From Pipra filicauda (taxonomy: Eukaryota; Chordata; Aves; Passeriformes; Pipridae), in NCBI RefSeq assembly GCF_003945595.2, contig NW_024104357.1:1103782-1167781 (forward strand): a stretch of DNA of 64,000 nt, given 5' to 3'. The translations under genes were made by a program, and so were the position numbers. The notes under the pieces were generated by a model. That model was not told the origin of the DNA. It made no database searches and saw only the letters and a list, made by a program, of their open reading frames with translations. Each line of letters starts with the position of its first letter. Position 1 is the first letter of the stretch. Below, in pieces: positions 1 to 15,000 of this stretch.

Positions 1-60
1 CTTTTGCTCTTGGAAGAGGGCTTTCTGCTTCTCTGCTACATCAAGGTATTGTTCCATGCT
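1..60 (-). CDS. CCDC39: CCDC39 exon 17, cut by window edge (residues 763-782)
   Basis: Acceptor TTTGCAG is followed by [16 protein letters not shown] and then QEQK, open to the window edge. It matches the start of the mammalian SMENTLDVIEHLANNV segment. The remaining part of this exon and the last exons are outside the window. Confidence 0.9.
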
Positions 61-3000
61 CTGCAAATTCATTTGAATGGCAGTGTTAGTTTATAAAGCA
101 GTTTTGGTATCCTTTCACTTTTTGTATTTCTTTGTGGAAGGGTTTGTTGTCATTACTACTTGTTTCTAGATGTACCTCAAGCAATTAGTGCTATCGATAA
201 CTCAAAACTTTGTTTAGTGGACACAGACCTGGATAAAGTGACTACCAGGTAATTTACATATCTTAAAAAATTACTTTAAAGGTACTGTTAGTGAAGTTGC
301 AGGTATGTGTTTTTTCATATTTGCTTCTGAGCAGTGTCTACAAATTATTTACTTGGCATACCACCAATTTACTAGTGCAAGCTATCCTAAGAAACCCCAA
401 CATAGTTTCCTGTGGAAAGAGAATGGATACCTTTGACTGGAATGAATAAAATCAGCTCCATAAGGGCAGCTCTGTTTTTGTGTTTGTTTGGGGTTTTTTT
501 TAATAAATAAATAAAAAGGCAGGTAAGGGTGTGCTGTAACACCTCATTATGTCCCAGGGTTTACTCCCTGATGAATATCTGTGTCCCTTTACCTTAAGAA
601 AGAAGAGATATGTCCTGCTTTGGTAGAATAAGCAATAGGAACGTTTGTTGACTCAGGGCTTAGAACAGTTGTGCATGTGGCAGTGTTCCTCGATTTCCTC
701 TGCCTGATAAAGTTCTAACTAAATGTCACACATCAGAATTAAGTGTTGCTCTTTCTTAAGGTCCAAGTGGCTTTTCGATAACCAGGGGAACCAAGAATGA
801 GTCCTTGCTGTGAACCCTGAACACAAGTTCTCCTTTCCCTGTGTTTAGTGCTCAGCCTGCTACGTTATGAGTCAGCTAAATTAATTCTGTTTAAACTGAA
901 GCACCCTCAGTGCTAATAAAACTGAATTTGTTCCAGAAAAATCCTGGGACATAGATGCCAGAGGACACAAGATGTGTGTGTTGATGCAATAGTGGCATGT
1001 GCTGCACACTAAAGCACAGCTGCTTTAGTGGCTGCCAGAACAGCATCTGTCAGTGCATTCTGGACTCTGAAACTTCTAGCTGTAGGTGTGACTTAAAACC
1101 TCAAGTTTTGTTGTGATTCAAGAAAATTCAAGTAAGCACTCAAATATAAAAGACCAGACAAAAATTTGTACCACAATTTCCTAATCTTCCTCTAGGATGG
1201 CTTGCATGGGTTTAGCCACGTGCTGCAGTCTTGTCTGTTTGACTAGAACTTTTATTTTACCTGGAGATTTTCCTGAAGTTCCTTGATCTGTCTTCTTTTG
1301 CATTTGTATGTTTCATCAGCAACCCTTTTCTCCTCCTCTAGTTTCAGTCTTTCCTCACGTTCCTCACCTGTGATCCCAAACAATGAGGCAGCATTTTTGC
1401 TGTGTATACAACTGTATTTTCACTTGAAAATAAGTTGGACCTTAAAGGAGCTGCATCACAGAGTATTACTATATTGGTATTGATGGTATTCCAGCAACTT
1501 CAAGATTTGTGGGTTTTTTAAATACTCTCCTACTAATTCCAGATTACTTTGAAAAAGTAACTAGCTTCATGAGGGAAAAATGATTTAAAAGCTACTGGTT
1601 CCAGAGCCAGTAGAGGGCACAAAAGTTAAACTTAATTCTAGATAATAGTTATTATTTATGTAATTTCTCATAGTGATGGTTTTTAGACACTAAACAAAAA
1701 GTTCCACTGTGAGAGAGAGCAAGGTTACAAAGTTTGAGTGGCAGTGCAGTTATCCACTAGGCCCATGTACTCCAATGGACACCACTTCCTCCCAGTGATG
1801 ATCCCCCAGGAATATCTTTATGCTTTGCTTCTCCCGTCTGTTCCTACTTACGACTATTCACAAAGTGTATACAGGCTTAGAGATTTTCACACAAATCTGA
1901 GAGAACAACATAAATCTTAGTTAATTACACCTGACTACACTTTCTTCTGTGCTTGTTCTGCTGAGCTATTCACAGCAGCATGGGAATTACACTCCCTTTT
2001 GCTACTCTCAGTTTAGTCTCTCTCTGATTCATTCTTTTGTGCCGTGGAATTTCCCCACTACATACCCGAGCTGTGTGATCATCACCAACCCCCACAGCAA
2101 ACAGCAATTCCTATTTTACATACTTGTCTCAGTGACTTCCTTGAAAGAGTTTCGGAAGTTGCTGTTGCAGCTATTAAGAACACGCAAAGTGTTTTCCAGA
2201 GCTACGATTTCTTTTTCAGCTTTGCAGATCTTTGCTTCCAAATCATCACCTTCTTGTTGAAGTGCTTGCTTTTCTTGTGCAGCCTGAAAGCAAAACAGGT
2301 ATTTTAGGTGCCTGCACATTTACTGAAAGTATTAGGATCATTATAGAGAAAAAAATACCAGCCAGGGGTTTAAGGCGCTCGAACTGAGATTTGAGTGACT
2401 GGGGGACTCGGAGGACTAGTTATTTTCAGTACTGGACGTTCTTTGAGGTATTTAATCCATGTGCATTTCATGATGGATATCTGCCTCTCCAGCTAAGCCC
2501 TCCAAGTCCTGACCAACAGCATCCACAGTGTAGGGAGCAATGTCCATGCCCTGCACTGCTGACTTGAACTGCAGCACGTTTCACATCTGCTTCCTTCACC
2601 CACAAAATACAAGAGTTGAGATTGTACATTATATAAAACCACAGAGAGACTGCTAGAAGTCATCCAGTTTAGGAATTACTTGTACCTCTTCATTTACCTG
2701 ACCAGCGAGATTTAAGAAACAGCCAACAGGTGAAATATTTTCTATGCCCTCAGAAAATATGACACTGAGAAAAATCTCTGTAGGTGTGGAGGGTGTTTTA
2801 TACACCCACAGTGACCACATGGGTTCTGCTGAGGGTCTTCTGCTGTTCTGGATCTCACAGTAGCAGAAATACTATCATTAAGAAATTTAACACTTAAGAA
2901 TATGAAAAATACGAACTTCAGAGCCAAGTTCACAGCTGGAAGCATTTTGTCTTAACAAGATATCAGAGAATTTGTGGAGATCAAAAATAATAGATTCCTG

Positions 3001-6000
3001 TTCCAGAACCAGGGTATTGCATTATGGATAAAGACTGATTTTTTTTTTCACTTAAAAGCTAAAGTATGCATGAATGATTGGTAAGTGAAAGGGGAAAGCT
3101 GACATTCTTCAAGGTGCAAACACCATGTGATAAATACCTAGAAATAACTGACAAGTAGAATTTAAGATCATGTGAGACTGTGATAAACTAGATTTCAGTT
3201 CATAGCATTGCCACGTGGCAAGTAATTCTTGTGTCTTTGTAAATTAGCGAGCACTGAAGTGAAATGTTCAAACTGCTCAAAATTAAGGCTCCACAGAGAT
3301 TCGTGTGAAATGGCTGTATCATTTAAATAACCAGCAATGTCAAATAACATAAAACAATTAGACTCAAATTAAGCAGTAAGCAAAGAGATCGCCTTAGTTA
3401 CTTGAATAGAGCCCAGGGAAATCTATAGCTTAGATACTTGAATTAAAGTGAAATACGTTAAGAAAATACCTTAATCACATAGTAGGCTTGACTTTTCTGC
3501 TCCTCTCCTTCAGGGGGCATCATGGCAAGAGTAAAAATTTCGTATCTGCATCTCAGTTTGTCAATTTTACTTAGGCATTCTTGAAATTCAGCACTGATTT
3601 GTTTTGGGAGAAAAGAAATGGATTGAGAAAGTGTTTGTCTGGTAGTGTTTTGCAGACAGTTCTTGCTGTGGCAGTTTAAATTCCTGGTGTTATTCCAGCA
3701 GCCTGTAGCAGGAGGCAGGCAGAGCAGCAGTTGTGCTGCTACTGGTCTTGGTTTCTTTCTGTGTTCTCCCAGCCACAGACATCCATTGTTCTGGTTACCT
3801 ACACTGAGTCAAATCTATTTTGACATTCCAGATCACTGCATCCTGGGAGGCTGTGCCACAGTCCTTCCCAAAATTTACAGATTTGGCGTTTCAGTCCTAC
3901 GGCTGCCCCTGCTGATGGTATCTTAACATTGCCACTGCTGGATGAGCACAAGCAACAGCAGAGAACGACCCCAAATCAAATTACATGAAAGTATCAATTA
4001 GCTGGGTAATTACCAAAGGAAGAAAGGCACAGTCTGCACTCTTGGTGAGCAGTTAAGCCTCAGCCACTCTAAATCACTCTAATTTCCCATTGTGTGGGGT
4101 GTGGTTAGCAGGGCAGTTCAGCTGCTGGAATGTTCATTTTTGGCTGGATATTTCACTGGGATTTCAGGGCTAAAGCTTTCCCAGATACTTTGCACTGGTT
4201 ATTACAGGAGGGAAAAGTTATTTTATAAGAGAGTACATATGTAATTCGGAAGATTTATTATGTTATACATTATGTTTCCACATAATGGAAAGCTCATTAG
4301 TTAAAAAGAAGAAAAAAACCCAACCAACCAAAACATATCACAAACCTCATCACCAAGGGGCTAAAGCTGCAGCTAGATGTCAGAGAAGGGATCTCTTGCT
4401 GGCCTCTCCTGTCTTAGTATATAGCTTTGAGCAAGATTTATTTCTTCTTCAATTTCTCTATGGGTGAAACTGGGTAAAATGTTTCTCTTTTCACTAAGTC
4501 CCCATATAAAATATACTCAAAGCTACAGGTTTAATTTATATAAGCACAGTTACCTTCTGCGTTGCCTTTCCTGCTCCACGAGTCTTATCTGGGAATCCAG
4601 CATTGCCTTATGGATCTTAATTTCCTCAGTTCTTTCTGCTATGGCTTTATTTAACTCCAGTCTTTGTTTTTCCATTGATAGAACTTTCTCTGTCTTATTA
4701 CACAGAGTATCTTTAAGGCGCTTCAGTTCTAGTTTTAGGAGGTTATTGTCGACCATCATGTCCTAATAAATGCCAAAAAGGTACAAAAATTATGATTATT
4801 TATAATTTAATAAATCAATATTTATTCATTATTTTACCTTTAATATATATATAACTGTAAGACTCATTTTGCTCTGCGTTTCAAAATGTTGCCATTTTCT
4901 TATTTGCCAACAGTTTACATGGTGAGTGTGACAGGGGTAGATTGTTTCCTGATTGGTTTTATACAAATTCATCAGGCTTGGTAATTCACTCTGAGTTTTG
5001 GGTTGTTAGACTTTTCCATCTACAACTTCTTCAGTTTAGGTGGTTTCAAACAAATTAGGAGACCTTACAAGGAATTTTCTGAAGCAGTCAATATCTTTCT
5101 TGAACCATTAAAACCATCTGGGAATATGTTCCAGATCCTGTAGGTCTGCAAGTCATGTTACATGAGCAAACTTTTTATACACCAAAGCTTATGAAAAGCA
5201 GCAAGTGGTGAACTTCCTTAGCATGCAAACACTTGGAATCATTTTCTTCAAATCTCTTATGGATCCCAAACTCTGTACCAATTTTTATCTGAGTTGTTTT
5301 AGGCCATCAGCTTCTTTCTTTTGTTGCCCTGAATTTCATCCCCAAAGAAAAGTCCCATGTTAGGGAGAGTTTTCATTGAGGAGCAAGTGCACCAGTAAAG
5401 CTGACAGCAAAACTCTTTTCCCTGCTACTCAAACCATCTTGTTCTGCTGTGTTAGTGCTTCCTTGAGGAACTAAGGCTTATTGCAGGAAAAAAAGTGCAA
5501 TAAGGAACCATATTTTTTGTTTATTAACATGAGGAGAAGGACTTCCATTTTGTTTCTAACTCCTTATTTTGGAATACGGATTGATCCAAACCATCTGCTA
5601 GAAAAAAACCCTCACAATTTAATAACAAAACTGTGCCAAACTTATTAGTAGGCATCACAGATTGAGAAAAAACACTCAGTGCTAGGTAGAGACATCCTTG
5701 AACAGTAAATGCCTTTTCTATTTTAAAGGTAATTGCTTCTCAGAAAAAAAGCAACCATCCACCGATACTGTGGTATAACTAATGTGGGATTAAATTGATA
5801 CCTCATCAAACTTTATGCTGTATAGAGAGGAGAAGCAACACTTTGTCTAGTAAGATAATAGTGCTGAAGCTGAAAGTTTGGCAAGTTAGAAAAACTACAA
5901 AAAGGATTTTTATGGATATAATGATGTAGCACCATGGGAGGCAGACAACAGCCCAAACAAACAGATGTGTCCTGTATTAGTAAAGTTGTGGAATAATACT

Positions 6001-9000
6001 GTACCTGCTTAAGGGCCTTAGCTTTTTTTAAATCCTGAATTGATCTCTCATTGTAAAGATTTAGTTCATCTATCTTCACCACCAAAGCACTTGTTTCTTC
6101 TCCTGTCTTATGAATTGTTCTCCTCACGAACTGGACATCATTCTGTGAATGTCAATTGCAACAAAAGCTACCAGTTAATTTTAAATGAGATAATTTTAAG
6201 TCCTGGAACCAGGAACCATCGTCATCATGTGTCCATATGCTGCTCTGCAAACTGCATGGCATGTCCTCAGGCAGAGTGCTGTTGCAATACTAATGTCATT
6301 GCTTGTTTTATTTGGAGTCTAGTAGTTGTTATTTATACAATATAAATTGTTAGACCAATAAGGCAATTCTAATATAATCATATATTTTATTCTAGATAAA
6401 AGAAATCTCCTGGCATGTCTGACCATGACTTTGATATCTGTAGTTCGTTTTCATAAAACCATCTGTCTTTTATATGTAAAATTCCTGGAGGGGGGTTTCA
6501 AGGTTTGATTGTGCTCACTGCTCAGTTTCCCATCTCTTCAAAACTCAGGTGTGGGCACTACTTGCCCAACATTAACTGGAGATCCATGCAATGACAAGAT
6601 TTAAAGGGCTCTCCTATAAGTAGTTTCTTCCCCTCATTAAGTCAAATTCTTTCTCAGCTATCACTTTGAGAAACCAGTTGTTATGTTTTATTAAAAAAAC
6701 TGACTTTTTACTTTCTCTGGCTTCTCTTTGAAAAGAGTTTTCTAAATTTGTTAAAATATAGCTGATTAATACTCAAAGACAATACTTATAAAAAGAAATT
6801 ATAAACCAGCTACAGAATAACTGGTTGGTTTTTCTCTACAAGAAAGGTAAGTGCATTTTTAAAGAATTAAGGATGATCACTGCATAGGAAAACCAGAGGA
6901 CAAGCATGTATATGCAAAATTCTCACCTGGGAATAAAACCAGCAAAACAGTATTTCTGAATTATGGATCAGGATGGGGTCAACTGTCCCTTCAGTTCAGT
7001 AATGTGACTTTGGACAACTTTAAATGCAACTGTACTTATGAATTTATGAAAAATATAAAAGTAACAGCTTCACAGAATAGCATTCTCCTATTTCTGCAAG
7101 GTCCTAACAATAAACTCAGACATTTGCAAGCAGTTGGTAAGACCCTGATGAAAGCTAAGCTTGTCTTTCCAACACTGCAATGCTGGTCTTCATGCTCAGG
7201 TGTCTCAGTTGGGCAGTAATAACCTATTTTCCCTATTCATATAGGGAATATATGAAGTTTTCCACATGGGTTACATAAAGTTCAGATGCCTTTTAATCTG
7301 TGTTATTGATAAGACCCAATCTCCTTAATTCCCTGAGCTTTCTAGATGTTGCACAGTCAGCCTGATGTGCTAAAGAAGTCACCTGAAGTTTCCTGTACTG
7401 TGCCTGTAGAACATCATAGGCATTTTTCTTTTCTTCTAGGGTTTTCTTAAGTTCAGCAACTTTTGCTTCCAAAATTTCTTTTTCATCTGAATTAACCTCC
7501 CCTTCTAACCGTGACAGCCGTCTCTGTATTCGCTGAATATAAAAATCCTGTTAAAATAAATTTTAAGAGAATTAATAGTATGAGATAAGCAATAAACTTG
7601 GATCTAAACGTTGGCTTTAGGACAATCACCCAATTAAACTATTGTTTTTAGAATCATTTCTGGCTTATAGACCTCATTAGCAAAGTATCTTAGATGACTG
7701 ATGAGCAGTGATGGTTCAGGGGTAATCTTCTAGAAGAGTAACAAAGCACACTCAGCACAGGCTGCTGTAGGGAGGCTTACAGGGGAGTTGCCATCTTGCT
7801 GTTACCAGTGGATGCTGATATAAAAGAGCAAATTTTCAAAGTGGTGCATAGGAAATATGCACATAATCCAATTAGTAAATAACAGGATTTGGGCATGTAC
7901 CTCTTGTATTGCTTAAAAAATACACCCTGAGGTGTCTGTGGTTCAGAGGGATCAAAGTAAAGAATGGATTTTAGAAATTAGTGGGAAAAGCAGCAAATGC
8001 AAAAAAATAATGAAATACACAAGTGCAAAATGTAGGTGATACTTTAGCAAGTTTCAGTAATTTCAATTTTATCTGTACATCTAGAGACAGAAATAAATGC
8101 AGACTTTATAATAAACTGTACTGCATGGCATTTCCTAAATGGAAAGATGTTATAGATTACAGAATTTAAGCAACTCCCTATCAGTAGACTCAAGAAACAG
8201 TCATAGTATGAAAGTACATTAACATTTTACCTGGTTATATATTAATTCCTGTTGTTTAAACAGTTCTGCATCAAGTCTGTGCAGTCGACACTGGAGATTT
8301 CTAAGTGATTTTTGAGCTCCCCCAATTTCTGATAGAGCAACCTTCTCCTTATCCTTCTGCACTTTTAACTCCTGATTCTTCTTGAAAAGTAGTTCCTTTA
8401 ACTGTCTCATTTCATTTTCTTTTTCCTGGTAACAAATTGATTGTTAAGCAGAAAGAAGTAATTAATCACATCAGAAGTAATTTTTGGGAAATTTCTTGCT
8501 TTTATTAGTCATATATAGGAAAATTAAAATTTTTAATACTATATCCATTAATATGAACACAGAATTTCATAGGTCTTCAAAATGGTTGGCAAGAAGGGTA
8601 TTTGACTTGAAGTAATATTTTTTATTTATTTTTTAAATCTAATCCTACCGTATTATTATATGACTTTTTTCCCAATTATGGGAATGCTACTCTTTCAGAA
8701 ATCTAAATTCCTGTCATCTTTTTAAAAAAACCTCCTCATTGCCTCCAGCATATGTGAATATTTGGAGAAATTATTACGAAGGTTTTCAATGGTTTATTAA
8801 AACTTGTAACTCTCTGTGTGTACATGTGTATTTATATAAGCTGGAATAATTCTGTTTGAAAAATTACACATTTTAAAATCCCTTCCTTATTCTCAGAGGT
8901 AAATTGCCATTAACACCTAAATCAGTGCAGGAAATGAGGTTTTAGTAGGGTCTGTTACAGGAAGACAATGCTGAACATTTCAGGTAACCTGAAATGTACT

Positions 9001-12000
9001 GAAAACCAACAAAATTGAGATTATTTTCTTTTTATAAGCCTAACGAGGACGACAGTTTTATTCTTTTCTTCCCTCTTTCCTCAACTCAAATAACCAAAGA
9101 CTATCCAAAGCTCAAGCCAGTTTCCTGTAAGGTACATCCTAAAATGAGTGATGTGACTTCCCATTCCTGTTCCAAAGGACTCATTTACATTTAGCTCAAG
9201 TCTGGTACAGAATTTGAAGATGTACATTTAAATTAATATGCAAAACACCTGAGATCAGACTTTTCTATGTTGATTAACAATGTGTTTATTCTTGATTTAA
9301 TATGTATACAACCCTCTTGCTGGATTAAATAATGGTGAAAGATAACTCAGCTCCTTCTTTAAGAGTTCACAGTCACAGTCCACATTCTACAAAACAGAAT
9401 TTTTTTGTTGTTGAACTTGCTGCAATTCCAAATCCAAAACTTAGGACATAAAAGGCAACTGTAAATTTAATATGAAATTGTTATGGACTGTAGCACATGT
9501 CAGTGGTCTTTGGATCATGCCTGAACAAAGGAATTTAATTTTGGAAGCAAACTGGTTTCTAAGCATGTCCCCAGTGCTGAGCTGTATTTCTGAAGCTAAT
9601 GGCAATGATGAATTCATCCACTGTCATTGGATCTTGCTCTGACCTTCACTTTGTGTTTTTTTGTGCATACCTAAATTAATTTGTTTAACAGAATTGTTTC
9701 TCTCTCTTTAAGTGAGGTTGTTAATAGAGATAAGATATTCATTAAGCTGAAGTGTGCAACAGTGTTTTGCCAAAAATTGAAGAGGGAGAAGTATCCCAGA
9801 ACTAGAGCACAAAATGGGGACATTTCATCCACATTGTTCCTGTAAATATCTCTTCACAGTAAATTAACAGATGCAGCAAATAGTCCTGTGTGTCTAATGG
9901 TGATGGAAGGCATGCTTCTGACTAATACATTGCAGACATTGTTCAAGAACAGTTCATCCTAGCTAAAATTTTCCCCTGGAGCTGTGGAGCTGCCAGGCTC
10001 AATGTCATTTTGGGTTATCCACCACAGACACAAGTAAAGAAACCCTGCTAAGGGTTTAGCCACCCTGAAAACAGTCTTAAGGGGAAGCAAATAAGGTTTT
10101 AATGAAATGTTATACCATTACAACTTGTTTTCAAATTATCTGAAGAGCCAAAACAGCAAGGCCTGTAAATTAAGAAACTCTATAACGGAAAGACATCCTG
10201 TCTCTAGTTTCTGAAAGTGTATTTAAAATGTACAGTTAATGCCTGTGGAGTTAAAAAGTTTGAAAAATAAGATTCAATCTACTGCAAGGCATTATTTCAC
10301 ATACATGCGACAGAAAACACAAAATAGGGGGGAAGAAAAAAGTGTGCAATGGTGTGCACAGATAGAGCTTTGTTGTCACTTGTGTGAACACCTGCTGTCA
10401 CATTAATTTAACCTGGTCATTCTACAGTAATGAAAGCTTCAGCTTATCCAGTGCTCAATTGTCCAGCAAAATGCTAAAAATATTTCTCTCATGTTCAGTC
10501 AGAAGCTAAACAGTGAAAATACTTTAGGAGAATTAGTAGTACAATGACAAAACAGCATAAGCATTTCCTGAAATGCAGGGAAGTTCAGATGATTGTATTA
10601 CAACATTGCATTTATTCAAATGCCCTTTGCAGCTCATCAGATGCTAAAGAATTATATTATTTTATTCCTAGAATTAATTGGCAACATAATAAGTGGGGGT
10701 TGAATTTAAAAGGAAGTATTACTAGACATGTTAAAAAAAGTCACCTTACAGCTTGCACATGTCACTTCCCAGATCAAAATCTTTATACACAATGGAATCT
10801 AAAGCAAGCCAGTAATTATTTAATAGGCCACAACAAGTCAGATGTTATAGGGTGTCATGTAGTAGAATTAAAATAATGAAGAGCAGACTAGGCCAGCCAA
10901 ATCTGATTAAAAGATTTCTAAATGTTTTTTAATCTGTTCATCAAAATCACAGCTCTTTGCAGGTTTATAAGTTTTGGTGGTGTTCTACTAGAGCTAAGAA
11001 GTTTTCAGTGGCAATGCTACTTAAAAGTCATCCTGACAAGATTCTCACTCTTTCCAAACATTATTGATGAGTATCAACATCCTATGTTAATATACTCTTC
11101 TAAATTACTAGGATCTCTTATTTTCCTCCAGTTTTCTCAGCACAGATGCTGACATATCTATGTGCAGATTACCTCAGCATTTGATGAAACAGCTACATGT
11201 CATATTAATACTTTCATTTCATTTTAATAGAGATTATTTTAAAATAATAGAGTTGTAAATTCAAGTGAATCCTCATTTATGGAAACCATGAACAACATTT
11301 TACCTCAACAGCTTTTTCTTCTGCTTTCAGTATTTCTTCCATCCTTAAGGCTTTCTCTTCTGAACTGAGTGTCTCCTCAGTCACAAGCTTCAGTTTATCG
11401 GAAAGATTTATATTTCCTTCAATAATAAAGTTTAATCTAAACAAAATGACATGATTTAACAAGTTAAATGTTGGTTGCCTAAACAACTGCCAAAAGCAAG
11501 CAGCTAACCTGACTGAGCAGTTGCTGTATGAAGTGGGCTAAACTTCAGTCTATGATACCCAAATCCAAAGGATTTTTTCACACCCTTTAAAAACAAGGAT
11601 TACTTTGAGTATTCCCTAAATTGCCCAGTGTCAGAAACTATGCAGGACATGAAGGACCCAGAAATTTGGAGGCTTTAATCATCAACATTATTTAAGGTTC
11701 TTTACTACCTCAAGGATTTGATGGTATTACTAATCCTTACAAATGATATTTCTTACCTGGCTTGTTTCTTCTGAATTTCTTTCTTCAGATTGGTTACTTG
11801 TATTCTCAAAGACTCTAGATCAGAAGCAGTTCTGTCCACAGTGGATTTCAAAGCTTCCAGCTAATAAATTACAAAATAGAGCAATCGAGCTATTATTTAC
11901 TTTGGTACGTGTCAGGATATTTAAAATTGTAAGGGACTTATTTATTGGTAAGTATGCCATTAATCTTTAACAGTGCTTTCCAAATGAGAAGTCAGGCACT

Positions 12001-15000
12001 GTAAATTGACAAAGCTAGTAAACTAATTTACATAGTCTGAATATTGAGAGAAAATGCTTAATAATTACAGCTACAGAATGGATCATGAAGATGCTGTGGC
12101 TGTAATGTTTGCCCAACAGCATCTGTACAAGTGCAACCATGGTTTTATAGTGCACAGCTGACTTTGATGAGGTTCTTCATGAAACATGGATGCCCTTATA
12201 TATCTAATAAATATTTCTACATCAAACTTTGTTGGGTACATAAAATTACTTTGATTAAGATAAGGGACCACTGTGACAAAAATGCACAGATATTTAATTT
12301 GGTAAAAAATACATGACAGTCATTAAACACAATAGGAATACTTTACAATCAGTAGCTTACTCTTCAAAGTATCACTTAACAGCATAAGTGTAATTGTCTT
12401 CACTTTCACAGATGAAGAAACCTGATCAAGGTCATGTATAGCAGGTTTCTTAGAGCCAACAAGTTGTTGGCTGAACTATCTCTTTCTTTCCTTGTTTCTC
12501 ACATGCATGCCACAGATGTTCTAATAATGGGAGACTGTTCTATTATCCCATTATGGAGTATTAATTGTGAAAAACTTCAAGTAAGAATCTCACAGTTTGA
12601 GATGAAAACATACCAATTCTAGGAATCCTCAAGTTAACATGAATTATAGGGTAATCTAATAGCCTACCCCTTGTTTGAGCTACCTATAGTTTAATTAGGA
12701 AATGAATCTATGAACCACCTGCTACAGAAAAGCTATCCAAAGTTAAGGCAATAGCTATCCAAAGTTAAGGCAAATCACCAAGCTTGCTGAGTAGCCCAGT
12801 GTCACCACTTTCTTGTTGAGAGAAAATTTACTCAGGTAATACAAGTGTATCCCTTCTCAACAGAGCCATGAAACCTGAATTACCTCTTAGAAATACTTCT
12901 ACAGGTGTGTAAGTCATTAAGCAGTGCAGCTCATTCCCAGCTTTAAGTGTAGAGTAAGCATGGACAATGTCAAGCATGGCTTGTTCACAGGGCAGCCCTG
13001 TCCTACTGCCTCTTGATTAGAAAGCCATTTGGTTTTTTCCTCAGGAATTTTAACCTCACTACAAGGCCCATCAACATACACTTCTGAGAGCACAGGACAG
13101 GCATTGTTTGGAATCTGGAGGAGATTTCTCATCTTTATACAGTACTGCAGTCTATGTATGCTAAAGGCAGGACACACCTCCTGAGGCATCTAATAGTGCT
13201 AGACCATTTAAGAGAAAATTCATCCATCTTACACCAACACAACAGAGAATACCAGCTAATCTTTTCACCACTCTCAATAAAAGGATTTAAGGATTCAGAT
13301 CCCAATAATCAGGAGTAGGCTGAGAAGAGCAACATTTTGTTGAATTATTAAGAGTCTAACAAAAAAACAGGGAAAAGGAAATGCTACTCCTGTATTTCCT
13401 CTATCTGGACCACAGTTAGAGTTTCAGTCTGTTTTTCTGAGCTGTTTGGTCATCCTCACCTCATCCTGCAGACGAACCCTGTTGGCTTCCTGAGTTTGAT
13501 ACTCAATTCGGAGGCGGTTGGCTTTCCGTTCAGCAGAAGAGATTTTCTTTTCATATTCCATATTATTAAGAGTTTCATTTACCAAAAAGGCAGTCTTCTC
13601 TTTCAGCACAATTTCTTTCTTTCTGATCTCCTGTTTTATCTCTGCAATTAGCTATCAGGATAAAAGTATTTTATATTTGTTTGCATTAGTTAAGATATGT
13701 TAGATTAATTAAAGATACAACCAGAAGACCAATTGCTATTATAACTATTATTTGCACAAGACAGCCCAGTTATCATCCTTAAAATTACTTTATTCCACAA
13801 CTCCTTCACAACACCAAATACTACAATTGTTTTGGATTGAAAACTTCCAAAATATTCCAATAATTTCAAAAAAAAGTGACACTATAGACTCATATGAAAA
13901 TAATTTTTGATTGAGAGAATAGGGGAAAAAAAGCTAAACAAACATTCAGATAGACTTGCAACAGATGAAATGCAAGAGGAAAATTATTAACAGTAATAAG
14001 GCTTTCTTTACCTGACAGATTTATAGCTATTCAGTGAAAACTGTGTATTTTGAAAGGTTAAGTAAAAGATTAGCTACTGGGAAAATTATACTGTAGTTCT
14101 GATATTTGAAAAGAAAAAAACCAAACCAAGCAAAATCCAGATATGGATCAGTTCCAGCAGTTTTACCAAAGCACAATGATCAATCTGTTGATCTCTTTTT
14201 TGCATCTGTTGTATTGCATTCTCCCACTGCCTGATGACTTCTTGCCTTTCTTGATGAACTCGGCGACAATCTTCAGCTGCCCTGTCAAGCTCCATCTGTT
14301 TAAAAGAAAGTACCCCCATGATTCCTGGTGTTAAAAATGTCACATGTAACCAGGGATCTCCAAGAACCTTAAGCACAAACCTGAGCTGTTAAGGTCTCTG
14401 TAAGCTCATTATCAAGAGCTCTGCGCTTCTGATTTGCCTGTATGGTCAACTTTTCTACTTGAAAGGTTAATGCCTGAAAATGAAAGGATATGAAAATATC
14501 ATGTGTTTGAAAATAAACAGATCACATCTTATAGATTCTTAAAGCCCTGGTACAAACAATTAGGGGTTGAATTACTGAGGCATCAATTTTATTCTGCTTT
14601 AGAGAACAAAAAGCTGACAGTTTAGCCTCCCAGATTTTCAGTCATACAATAGGTCATAATCACGTCAGCCCTTGGGACCAGACTGCAGCAAGGGCCAAGT
14701 AACCCCCCAACTGTGTGTAAATGCATATGTGGTGTCCTACTTCACTCTTCCTACTATGCTGTGTGACTGCTACTGTAAATGATAGCAGCGAGACTGTTTG
14801 TGTAAACTAAAGTTTTTGAGTTAAGTACTTAATGAGTAAAAATCAAGTTTCTCCTCACTGTATTTAAAGGCTAAAAAGAATAATAACCCAGGTTACTTAT
14901 CTCTATATTAATAATATACTTGAGAACTAACCCTTAGAAAGTATGAACTTGTGACTGGAATCTCTGTTTATACAGATATATATGTTTATATCTTTCATTA

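Noticed and set aside
10544..10876. 110-codon frame inside CCDC39 intron 9
   Set aside because: AT-rich intronic sequence with no recognisable relative; not part of CCDC39.
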